A stretch of 33,292 nt of DNA from Erysipelotrichaceae bacterium (lineage in GTDB: Bacteria; Bacillota_I; Bacilli_A; Erysipelotrichales; Erysipelotrichaceae), in assembly GCA_003543215.1 (NCBI GenBank), contig DPJD01000001.1:831630-864921 (forward strand). The letters run 5' to 3'. The notes under the pieces were generated by a model. That model ran no database searches. It saw nothing but the letters and a program-made list of their open reading frames with translations, and was not told where the DNA came from. Made by a program: the position numbers and the translations under genes. Position 1 is the stretch's first letter; each line of letters starts with the position of its first letter. Shown piece after piece: positions 8,153 through 16,080 of the stretch.

Positions 8153-9364
8153 TCATTCATCTAAATCACACAACCAGATTCCTGATAAAAGCTTTGGCTC
8201 GAACCATGTCGATTTTGGTGGCATCTTCATCCCTAAATCAGACAGACACATTAAATCTTCAATCGCAGTTGGATATAAAGCAAAACCAACGCGCATATCA
8301 CTCTGGCAACGCTCCACGATAGCCTCAAGTCCAAATACACCCCCAATAAAATCGATTCTTTCATCCGTACGAGGCTGTTTGATGCTTAGGATGGGACTAA
8401 GAACAAAGCGCTGTAATAGCGCCACATCCAAATGTTCATCCGGTCTTAAGTTTTTCATGGTGTTCACATTAAAACGATAACGATACCAGGCATCATCGAG
8501 ATAGACTGTAAATTCTTGTTTGGACAGTGGTTTAAGCATTGATTTTGAGACTTCGAGTCTCATACACACTTGATCCAATTGATCGATGAACTGCTTAGAA
8601 GTCAATCCATTCAGATCCTTGACGACACGATTATAATCATAAATGCGCAATTCTTCGGCAGCGAATAGGACACCAAGAAAGTAATCACTGTTGCCAATGT
8701 TTTGTTTATTTTTCATGCGCTCCAGATAGACATTGCGCGCCGCATTCATGCGATGATGACCATCCGCCACGTAGATGTGATCAACACGAGCTATTTCGCT
8801 CATTATCTCTTCAACTCGATCAGGATCTTGTAAAGCATAGATGCGATGTAAAACATCATTTTGTTTGAATTCCAATACCAAATCATTATTCGATGACTCA
8901 ACCAAAGATCTGAGTACAGCTTGTCCGTGATGAAACAGATAAATTGGACCTGTTTGCGAATTTAATTGCTTGATATGCAAGGTTCGCTCTAATTCTTTGT
9001 CTTTACGTGTTTCTTCATGATCACGAATATGACATTCGAATAAATCTTCTAATGAACATAAAGCAACGAGGCCCTTTTGATGATGTGTTTCTGTTATAAG
9101 ATCATAACGATATAGACTGGGGACGACTTCTTTATGATAATACTGTTTAAGATTCCGTTTGAAAAGTTTAAAAACAGCCTTCATGTTTGAACTCTGTGAG
9201 TTCATACCGTTGACTTCCGGCTTATCGATACGTAAAAAATGATTTAACTTACCATCAATCTCTTTTTGAGCCGTTTCAAGTGAAAACACATCGTATGGGA
9301 GACTTACGATGTCTGCTTGATTATCTTTCAAGATGTAAGGTTTAAACGCTTTGATCCGGACCAT
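8153..9364 (-). CDS. DUF1015 family protein in serine operon
   Basis: The 403-residue protein matches the DUF1015 (COG4198) family. It opens with VRIKAFKPYI and SLPYDVFS, has a conserved RDHEETRKDKELER segment (about 114-127) and the family signature VADGHHRMNAA (DGHHR at 201-205). No experimentally settled function is known to me. The DGHHR motif resembles the one in ParB-fold enzymes, including free-serine kinases, so a phosphotransfer role on serine or phosphoserine is an attractive inference; I cannot show it by eye. Its start overlaps the end of serA by 23 bp and its stop touches the alcohol dehydrogenase gene, so it is fully embedded in the serine operon. No phosphoserine phosphatase is present in the operon. 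Confidence 0.88.
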   Translation of the reverse strand: MVRIKAFKPYILKDNQADIVSLPYDVFSLETAQKEIDGKLNHFLRIDKPEVNGMNSQSSNMKAVFKLFKRNLKQYYHKEVVPSLYRYDLITETHHQKGLVALCSLEDLFECHIRDHEETRKDKELERTLHIKQLNSQTGPIYLFHHGQAVLRSLVESSNNDLVLEFKQNDVLHRIYALQDPDRVEEIMSEIARVDHIYVADGHHRMNAARNVYLERMKNKQNIGNSDYFLGVLFAAEELRIYDYNRVVKDLNGLTSKQFIDQLDQVCMRLEVSKSMLKPLSKQEFTVYLDDAWYRYRFNVNTMKNLRPDEHLDVALLQRFVLSPILSIKQPRTDERIDFIGGVFGLEAIVERCQSDMRVGFALYPTAIEDLMCLSDLGMKMPPKSTWFEPKLLSGIWLCDLDE

Positions 9365-10514
9365 GAATCACACGCACACGAACCACATGTTCGATTTCTG
9401 CCAAAGCCTTGATGACATCGTCACCCAAGTCTCGATCCACATCTAAACAGGTATACGCCCAAGCTTTACGCGATTGATTCTGCATCGCCTCAATGTTGAT
9501 GCCATAATGACCTAAGATCGTGGTGATTTGTCCCACCATATTGACGACATTCGCATGAAGTAAGAGAATACGCGCAGGATTTAAAACCGGTCCACAATCC
9601 ATATCTGGATAGTTGACGCTGTTCTTGATTGTGCCTGTTTCGAAATAGTCTTTTAGCGTATCAACAGCCATGATGGCGCAATTGACTTCAGATTCCAGCG
9701 TCGAAGCACCAAGATGCGGTATTTCAATGCAATTTGGCATTTGATGCGTCATGACATTTGGAAAATCTGTGATATATGTATTAACCTTGTGGCTTTTCAA
9801 CGCATCCAACATGGCTTGATCATCCACCAATTCCGCACGTGCGAAATTTAGGATTCGAATGCCTTTTTTCATCTGCTTGATTCGATCCTTATGAATCAAA
9901 TGATGCGTCGCATCGACCAATGGCACATGTAAACTTAGATAATCTGCTTGTCGATAAACATCATCATAACTGTTTGCACGTTTGACTTTGGAAGATAAGC
10001 CCCATGCATTGGTGATTGAAATATAGGGATCGTATCCTAAAACATTCATGCCCAATTGAACAGCCACGTTGGCGACCAAAACACCCACTGCACCCAAACC
10101 GACGACACCCAAGGTTTTACCCTTGATTTCTTGTCCTTGAAAACGTGCTTTTTCTTGTTCGACCGTTTTAACGATTGTTTCATCAAGTGGAAGGGATTTC
10201 GTCCATGCAATTGCCGCTGCGATATCACGGGACGCCAATAATAAAGCCGCCACAACCAATTCTTTAACCGCATTGGCATTCGCCCCTGGCGTATTGAAAA
10301 CAACGATGCCTTGTTCAGCACAACGCTCTAGGGGAATGGTGTTCACTCCAACGCCAGAGCGCGCAATGGCTTTTAGCTGCGCCTCAAATTCCATCTCTAG
10401 AAGATTAGCAGAGCGTACGATCAATGCATCCGCTGCTTCATCCACAAGGGTATAAGCAGAACCAAAACGCTTCAGTCCTTCTTCCGCAATATTGTTTATC
10501 ACTTTGATTCTCAT
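9342..10514 (-). CDS. serA: D-3-phosphoglycerate dehydrogenase with ACT domain
   Basis: SerA oxidises 3-phosphoglycerate to 3-phosphohydroxypyruvate, the first step of serine synthesis. The 390-residue protein has the D-2-hydroxyacid dehydrogenase fold, with the NAD loop GVVGLGAVG (GLGAVG at 139-144), the catalytic-type Arg in NFARAELVDD (R226) and the His in IPHLGAST (H267). A C-terminal ACT domain (about 318-390, beginning near ARILLLHANVVNMVG) probably binds serine for feedback control. The usual catalytic Glu of the Arg-Glu-His triad is not evident in the TDFPNVMTH region (about 249-257). ATG at 10512-10514 overlaps the serC stop as ATGA and has AGAGGTG upstream. The gene is in operon with serC, which supports the phosphoglycerate assignment over other family members. 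Confidence 0.93.
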   Translation of the reverse strand: MRIKVINNIAEEGLKRFGSAYTLVDEAADALIVRSANLLEMEFEAQLKAIARSGVGVNTIPLERCAEQGIVVFNTPGANANAVKELVVAALLLASRDIAAAIAWTKSLPLDETIVKTVEQEKARFQGQEIKGKTLGVVGLGAVGVLVANVAVQLGMNVLGYDPYISITNAWGLSSKVKRANSYDDVYRQADYLSLHVPLVDATHHLIHKDRIKQMKKGIRILNFARAELVDDQAMLDALKSHKVNTYITDFPNVMTHQMPNCIEIPHLGASTLESEVNCAIMAVDTLKDYFETGTIKNSVNYPDMDCGPVLNPARILLLHANVVNMVGQITTILGHYGINIEAMQNQSRKAWAYTCLDVDRDLGDDVIKALAEIEHVVRVRVIHGPDQSV

Positions 10515-11581
10515 GCCTTCACCTCTGCTTCAAACGCATTCATCGCTTCGATCAACTTTTTTACGCCTTCCACAGGCATGGCATTGTACAAACTGGCGCG
10601 CATGCCACCCACACTTCGATAACCTTTGATGTTCACACAGTCATAGGATTTGGCAAAGTTGATGAAAGTTTCATCCAATTTGGCATCATTCGTTGTGAAA
10701 ACCACATTCATTAAAGATCGATCTTCTGCCTTAATATCATTTGAAAAGAGTGTGCTCTTATCGATGGTTTCATATAATAAACCAGCTTTGAATTCATTGC
10801 GTTTCGTGATGGTTTCCAAACCTGTTTCAAGCAACCAATCCGTTACTTTCTTTAAGACATAAAGACTGAAACTTGCGGGTGTATTGTACAGTGAGTTCGC
10901 CTTTTGATGGGTTGCATATCGAAGCATCGTGTCCACTCCCACGTCTTCTCGAATCAAATCTTTTCTTATGATCACGATGGTGACACCCGCTATTCCAAGA
11001 TTCTTTTGCGCACCTGCAAAGATCAATGCATGTTTAGATACATCGATGGGTTTGGATAAGATATCGGAACTCATATCCGCAACCAAAACAGCATGTTCCA
11101 TTGGAATCTGTTTGAACTGCGTCCCATAAATCGTATTGTTTGTAACATAATAAGCATAATCAAGGGAATCGGGTAAGACATCACACAGTGGAAGACTTTT
11201 ATGCATCATATTCGCATTGTCACCTACGATAATCACTTCTCCATGGCGCTTCGCTTCATCAATGGCTTTTTGACTCCAAACACCACTGTTCAAATACGCG
11301 GCACGTTGATGTTTAAACATCAAATTCATGGGAATCATGGAAAATTGTAAGCTTGCCCCACCTTGAAGGAAGAGAATTTCATAATGTTCAGGGATATCCA
11401 TCAATTGTCTAAGATTATCTTTCGCATCATTCACAACCGCTTCGAAGAGTGCAGAACGATGACTCATCTCCATGATGGACATGCCCGTTCCTTTGTAATC
11501 CAAGAGTTCTGCTTGAATTTGACGCATCACAGTTGGATCCACCATGGCCGGTCCTGCAGAAAAATTATAAATGGTTTTCAT
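10511..11581 (-). CDS. serC: Phosphoserine aminotransferase
   Basis: SerC transfers the amino group of glutamate to 3-phosphohydroxypyruvate, giving phosphoserine. The 356-residue protein starts MKTIYNFSAGPAM and shows SHRSALF (41-47), LQGGASLQF (72-80) and the pyridoxal-phosphate lysine in FAGAQKNLG (K193). Near the C-terminus GYRSVGGMRASLYNAM carries the phosphate-binding arginines. The length is normal for the family. ATG at 11579-11581 shares one base with the gdhA TGA stop and has AAGGTG seven bases upstream; a GTG one codon earlier is possible. The order gdhA-serC-serA puts the glutamate producer directly before the glutamate-using enzyme. Confidence 0.95.
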   Translation of the reverse strand: MKTIYNFSAGPAMVDPTVMRQIQAELLDYKGTGMSIMEMSHRSALFEAVVNDAKDNLRQLMDIPEHYEILFLQGGASLQFSMIPMNLMFKHQRAAYLNSGVWSQKAIDEAKRHGEVIIVGDNANMMHKSLPLCDVLPDSLDYAYYVTNNTIYGTQFKQIPMEHAVLVADMSSDILSKPIDVSKHALIFAGAQKNLGIAGVTIVIIRKDLIREDVGVDTMLRYATHQKANSLYNTPASFSLYVLKKVTDWLLETGLETITKRNEFKAGLLYETIDKSTLFSNDIKAEDRSLMNVVFTTNDAKLDETFINFAKSYDCVNIKGYRSVGGMRASLYNAMPVEGVKKLIEAMNAFEAEVKA

Positions 11582-12924
11582 CACAAGACACCTTGAGCCA
11601 ACATGGCTTCTGCTAAACGCTTAAACGATGCGATGTTGGAACCCATGACCAAATTATTCGGATCCTTATAGGCAATGGCTGTCTGTTTCGCTTGCACATA
11701 GATCTGATCCATGATCGCATGAAGACGTTGATCCACTTCCTCAAATGTCCAATTGAGTCGTAAACTGTTTTGACTCATCTCCAAACCAGATGTTGCGACA
11801 CCACCCGCATTGGCTGCTTTGGCTGGACCAAAATAAACATCATTCGATAAGAAGAATTGAATGGCTTCCAAACTGCTCGGCATGTTCGCCCCTTCTGCAA
11901 CAAAGCGACAGCCGTTCTTAAATAGTTGCTGTGCTTGTTCGATTTGAATCTCCCCTTGCGTCGCACATGGAAGTGCGATGTCGCAAGCCACATCATACAG
12001 TGCACTTGAATCCGCATGATAAATGGCATTGGGATGAACATCACAATATCGTTGAATCCGCTCACGTTTGATTTCCTTGATTTCCTTGATCAAAGCCAAA
12101 TCCAATCCACGTTCGTCCACGATCGTCCCATTGGAATCACTGCATGCCACAACAAGTGCCCCAAGTTCTTGAGCCTTTTCAATCGCATAGATTGAAACGT
12201 TGCCACTACCAGACACAATGACGCGTTTTCCTTTAAAATCTTCGTTTTTATCTTTAAGCATATTTTCGACAAAGTACACCAAGCCATAACCCGTAGCTTG
12301 AGTTCGAACCAAAGATCCTCCATAGTTAATGGATTTACCGGTTAGAACACCTTGCGCATGCACATTGGACAACTTTTTATACATACCATAAAGATAACCG
12401 ATCTCACGTGCCCCAACGCCCATATCCCCCGCAGGCACATCGATATCACTTCCAATGTGTCGGTACAACTCACTCATGAATGCTTGGCAAAAGCGCATGA
12501 TTTCGCCATCAGACTTTCCTTTGGGATCAAAATCCGAGCCTCCTTTGCCACCCCCCATGGGCAAACCCGTCAAGGCGTTCTTAAAACACTGTTCAAACCC
12601 TAAGAACTTGATGATTGAAGGTCGGACACTTGGATGAAAACGCAAGCCTCCTTTATACGGTCCCAAGGCACTGTTGAATTGAACTCTGAAGCCACGATTA
12701 ACACGAACGATACCACCATCATCGACCCAACTTACGCGAAAATGGATGAGTCGCTCAGGTTCAACGATGCGTTCAAGCACTCCACTTTTCAACCATTTAG
12801 GTTCGACTTCAAACAATGGTTCTAAGCTATTTAGGACTTCTTCCACAGCATGGTGGAACTCAGTTTCGTATGGGTTGCGAGATTTAACCTGTTCAAATAA
12901 CTGGATCAAGCTAAGATTTTTCAT
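11581..12924 (-). CDS. gdhA: Glutamate dehydrogenase (hexameric, probably NADP-dependent)
   Basis: The 447-residue protein interconverts 2-oxoglutarate plus ammonia and glutamate. Family marks are VQFNSALGPYKGGLRFHPSV (82-101), the catalytic lysine in PMGGGKGGSDFDPKGKSDGE (K127), the Rossmann motif VSGSGNVS and FVAEGANMPS. The length and the GGLRFHPSVRPSIIKFLGFEQ type match the hexameric class I enzymes, usually NADP-linked and assimilatory. It is the first gene of the serine operon, so it probably serves amino donor supply for SerC. The ATG follows AGAGGT. A 26-bp inverted repeat overlaps the proposed -35, suggesting a regulated promoter. Confidence 0.95.
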   Translation of the reverse strand: MKNLSLIQLFEQVKSRNPYETEFHHAVEEVLNSLEPLFEVEPKWLKSGVLERIVEPERLIHFRVSWVDDGGIVRVNRGFRVQFNSALGPYKGGLRFHPSVRPSIIKFLGFEQCFKNALTGLPMGGGKGGSDFDPKGKSDGEIMRFCQAFMSELYRHIGSDIDVPAGDMGVGAREIGYLYGMYKKLSNVHAQGVLTGKSINYGGSLVRTQATGYGLVYFVENMLKDKNEDFKGKRVIVSGSGNVSIYAIEKAQELGALVVACSDSNGTIVDERGLDLALIKEIKEIKRERIQRYCDVHPNAIYHADSSALYDVACDIALPCATQGEIQIEQAQQLFKNGCRFVAEGANMPSSLEAIQFFLSNDVYFGPAKAANAGGVATSGLEMSQNSLRLNWTFEEVDQRLHAIMDQIYVQAKQTAIAYKDPNNLVMGSNIASFKRLAEAMLAQGVL

Positions 12925-12946
12925 AAGGGGACCTCTTTTTTCCTAT

Positions 12947-12994
12947 AGTGTACTTGATTCCAATAGAAATGAAAATAGCAATTTATATTTTCAT
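12947..12994 (-). promoter_or_regulatory. gdhA operon promoter with inverted-repeat operator candidate
   Basis: The minus strand carries TTTTCA (12970-12975), 17 bp, TACACT (12947-12952). A perfect 9-bp inverted repeat (ATGAAAATA at 12969-12977, TATTTTCAT at 12986-12994, 8-bp spacer) covers the -35 and extends upstream. The rest of the 232-bp divergent region (to 13156) is AT-rich; I find no convincing promoter for the plus-strand gene in it. Confidence 0.5.
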
Positions 12995-13156
12995 TATCTT
13001 ACATTTTTATACATTATTCAGATGCAACATAAACAGATTGAGCCATTTTACGTGAATGTTTAGCGAAACCTTGACTCTAAAACAATGAAGAAGACGCTAT
13101 TGATGTTAAAATGTGAGTAAATTTAGAAGTCTATTTAAAAATAATAAGGAGAAACT

Positions 13157-14221
13157 ATGACAACACGTGTCACAAAAAACTATTGTGTTATCGGAGCTGG
13201 ACATGGTGGTCAAGCATTGGCTGCCTATTTGCAGTATCTTGGTAATCCTACCGTCCTTTACAATCGAACCAAAATGGTCATCGATCAAATCAATGCCTAT
13301 GGTGGTATCGAACTACAAGGCATGATCAATACCATGGTCGAAGATATTACAGCAAGTTCAAGTTTGAAAGAGACCTTGGAGAAATCAGAAATCATCATGG
13401 TTTGTATTCCTGCCCATGCGCATCAAGATATCGCCAATCAAATGGCACCCTATCTGAAAGCTCATCATAAGATCATCATCAATCCAGGTCGTACCTTGGG
13501 TGCATTCATGTTTGATAAGTACCTTAAAGATGCAGGTTGCGACTTAGATATACCAATCGGTGAAACCGATACCTTTGTATTGACTTCACGTAAGATTCGT
13601 CCTGGTATCAGTCAAATCTTTTCACGTAAAAAGAAGCTGCATGTGGCTGCGTTGAATCCAAAACATTCAAAGACCATCTATGATGAACTCATTCATTCAT
13701 TTTCAATGATTAAAATGGAAGAATCCGTTCTCTATACATCGTTATCCAATATCGGTATGATCTTCCACCCTTTCCCAGCCTTGATGAATTTGGCACGCAT
13801 CGAATGCGAAGAAAATTACCGACACTATAAAGATGGCATCACACCCATGATAGCTAAGTTTTTAGAGAAACTGGATAAAGAACGCATCGCCTTGGCGAAT
13901 TATTTCAATTGTCCAATGCCCAATGCCAAAGATTGGCTCGCGGATGTCTATGGAAGTGAAGGCATCCATCTCTACTCCGCTTTACAGAACACAAGTCAAT
14001 ATGATGAAATTGGTTCACCTACTGACATCACGACACGCTACATTTATGAAGACATCCCAACCGGTATCGTACCGATGTTGGAGTTGGCGAAGTTGGCAGG
14101 TACACCGCATAAATATCTACAATTGGTCTTGGATATCGCCAATAGCCTCTATGGCATCGATTTTAGTGAAATTGGTCGTAACGATGTGTCCGCGTTCTTT
14201 GACCAATACCGTCCACGATGA
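13157..14221 (+). CDS. NAD(P)-dependent octopine/nopaline dehydrogenase family protein
   Basis: The 354-residue protein has an N-terminal Rossmann domain with VIGAGHGGQA (G13-x-G15-x-x-G18) and YNRT at the end of the second strand. The helical C-terminal domain of the opine dehydrogenase family follows, including SNIGMIFHPFPALMN (N198, H204, N211), where the family's catalytic histidine is expected. Opine dehydrogenases reductively join an amino acid's amino group to a 2-oxo acid; related enzymes act on other amino or hydroxy acids. The true substrate cannot be told from sequence. The ATG follows AAGGAG. Its TGA stop overlaps the next gene's ATG by four bases, so it is translationally coupled to the B12 mutase-like gene. 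It is divergent from gdhA. Confidence 0.82.
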   Translation: MTTRVTKNYCVIGAGHGGQALAAYLQYLGNPTVLYNRTKMVIDQINAYGGIELQGMINTMVEDITASSSLKETLEKSEIIMVCIPAHAHQDIANQMAPYLKAHHKIIINPGRTLGAFMFDKYLKDAGCDLDIPIGETDTFVLTSRKIRPGISQIFSRKKKLHVAALNPKHSKTIYDELIHSFSMIKMEESVLYTSLSNIGMIFHPFPALMNLARIECEENYRHYKDGITPMIAKFLEKLDKERIALANYFNCPMPNAKDWLADVYGSEGIHLYSALQNTSQYDEIGSPTDITTRYIYEDIPTGIVPMLELAKLAGTPHKYLQLVLDIANSLYGIDFSEIGRNDVSAFFDQYRPR

Positions 14222-16080
14222 AGCGTTACGGTTTGCTTAAGAGTTCCTTGGATGCGCATACCTTAGGCATCAATGCGATCAAAAGTCAGCTTGAAGCCTG
14301 CGGACAACAGGTATGGGTCGGAGATGAGAAGATGTCTCTGGCTGTTCGAGAAATTGAACACAGTGTTCAAAAGGATCGCATCATCGCCTGGATCAAGGAA
14401 CATGACATCACACACCTCGGTGTTTCCTATCGATTGGACCCTAAAGACGCCAAGTCGATCATGGGGCATCTGGTCCATGCGTTAAAAACAGAACATTGTT
14501 TCAGCTATGATGGTGGTTCGGTTCAGAATATCTTTTTCGCAGGTTTACCCGAAAGTTGTCGTCTTATTGAAGAAGAGCATAAGTCCTTGGTCAATTGTTT
14601 CATTGGTTCTGAAAGCCCTCGTGATAGTTTGATCAAGATGGGTGTGGATGAGGATGAGATTCCGAAACAATTGATTGAATCCTCACGCTATGATGAAGAT
14701 CTTAAACGTTATGCGAATGAATTGATTGAAAATGGTGATCACCTAAGTTTCAGACCGATCCCTAAAGCTGGATATGAGGGTTTTGGGACCCGAAGTGACC
14801 GCATTGTCGATCGCATCAAACATCATCAAAAATCACAGAATCTACCTTTGACCAGAGTCCATGTCGGTCCTTATTTGCATGATCGTAAAGAAGCTGTCGA
14901 CTTGTTCAAAGATTGGTGCAAGCAATTGGCTAAAGCGGGATATCTTGATATCGTATCGATTGGATCTTCGCAATTGACTCAATCCAATTTCAATGAAGAC
15001 TGGACTGGTTTAAGCAATGGGGGTGGTGTTCCAATTCAAAACGAACTTGAGTACAAAGAGCTCTATGATGCATCACGTCCCTTATTACTTCGAACCTATG
15101 CAGGAACGAAAAACGTCCCTGAACTGGCAAAGATTCATGAGCGCAGCATCAACATCGCTTGGCATGCCCTCTCCTTCTGGTGGTTCAATCAATTGGATGG
15201 ACGCGGTCCCAATGATCTATTAACCAATCTTCAAGAACACATTGAAACCTTGAAATACATCGCACAGACAAAAAAACCTTTTGAGCCCAATATTCCACAT
15301 CATTTCGCTTTTAGAGGCAGTGATGATGTGACGTACATCGTATCGGCTGCTCTTGCGGCTCGAAGCGCAAAAAAATATGGCATTCAGGATTTCATCCTTC
15401 AAGTCATGTTGAATACGCCACGCTATACAACAGGTATTGTGGATCTTGCGAAGGCAAGAGCCATCATTCAATTAATAAAGCCATTGATCGACGAAGACTT
15501 CAAGATGTATCTTCAACCGCGAGCTGGTTTGGATTATTTCGCACCGGATGTGGATTTAGCAAAACGTCAACTGGCTGTTGTGAGTATGCTTATGGATGAC
15601 ATCGAACCCAATGACAGCTTCAGTCCACCGCTCGTTCATGTGGTGAGTTACAGTGAAGCCCTTTATTTGGCAACACCAGAAGTCATCAACGAGAGCATTC
15701 AGATCACCCATGCGGCAATCCAGAAATATCGGAACATGAAAGCGAATCATCAAATCGATCCTCAACGCTATGAACCTGAGATTCAAGCTAAGACAAATCA
15801 TTTTGTTCAAGAAGCTCAACGGGTTTTGGATTCGATCGATCAAACGGTCCATGAGCCTTATACTGCGCAAGGTCTCTACGACATCTTTGCCTTCGGTTAT
15901 CTTCCAACACCTTATCTTTGGGGCAATCAGGAACAATTTCCGCATGCGACACATTTCAAATCTACGTATCATGAGGGTTCAACAATTCTCATCGATGAAG
16001 ATGGCAAAAAAATAGATGCGCAGGAGCGCATCCGATTTGCTCAATTCAATGCATTAAAAGCATATCAAGCTTTGAAATAA
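14218..16080 (+). CDS. Cobalamin-dependent, glutamate-mutase-like protein (B12 domain plus barrel in one chain)
   Basis: The 620-residue protein begins with a B12-binding Rossmann domain (about 1-150): SSLDAHTLG contains the cobalt-ligating DxHxxG motif (D12, H14, G17). It continues with VSYRL (70-73, the SxL-type turn), IFFAGLPE (105-112, where the usual GG is AG) and FIGSESPRDSL. This order matches the small subunit of glutamate mutase (GlmS). A middle and C-terminal region (about 195-560) is consistent with a TIM barrel. It has GlmE-like stretches: SNGGGVP (GGG at 268-270), LQPRAGLDY (432-440) and VHVVSYSEALYLATPE (473-488). Carbon-skeleton mutases rearrange substrates through an adenosyl radical. 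The reaction here is unknown, and pairing with an opine-type dehydrogenase is unlike the classic glutamate mutase operon. Its 3' end overlaps the convergent ABC gene by 16 bp. Confidence 0.75.
   Translation: MKRYGLLKSSLDAHTLGINAIKSQLEACGQQVWVGDEKMSLAVREIEHSVQKDRIIAWIKEHDITHLGVSYRLDPKDAKSIMGHLVHALKTEHCFSYDGGSVQNIFFAGLPESCRLIEEEHKSLVNCFIGSESPRDSLIKMGVDEDEIPKQLIESSRYDEDLKRYANELIENGDHLSFRPIPKAGYEGFGTRSDRIVDRIKHHQKSQNLPLTRVHVGPYLHDRKEAVDLFKDWCKQLAKAGYLDIVSIGSSQLTQSNFNEDWTGLSNGGGVPIQNELEYKELYDASRPLLLRTYAGTKNVPELAKIHERSINIAWHALSFWWFNQLDGRGPNDLLTNLQEHIETLKYIAQTKKPFEPNIPHHFAFRGSDDVTYIVSAALAARSAKKYGIQDFILQVMLNTPRYTTGIVDLAKARAIIQLIKPLIDEDFKMYLQPRAGLDYFAPDVDLAKRQLAVVSMLMDDIEPNDSFSPPLVHVVSYSEALYLATPEVINESIQITHAAIQKYRNMKANHQIDPQRYEPEIQAKTNHFVQEAQRVLDSIDQTVHEPYTAQGLYDIFAFGYLPTPYLWGNQEQFPHATHFKSTYHEGSTILIDEDGKKIDAQERIRFAQFNALKAYQALK

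Noticed and set aside
8153..9364. Naming DUF1015 as a serine kinase or phosphatase outright
   Set aside because: The DGHHR likeness is short and by eye; it is kept as a hypothesis only.
13071..13112. TTGACT (13071) and TAAAAT (13107) as the promoter of the octopine-type dehydrogenase gene
   Set aside because: The spacing is 30 bp, far from 16-18, and no better pair is visible; the promoter remains unassigned.
15556..15972. Open frame of 138 codons on the minus strand
   Set aside because: It lies wholly inside the B12 mutase-like gene, has no ribosome site and shows no recognisable protein features.
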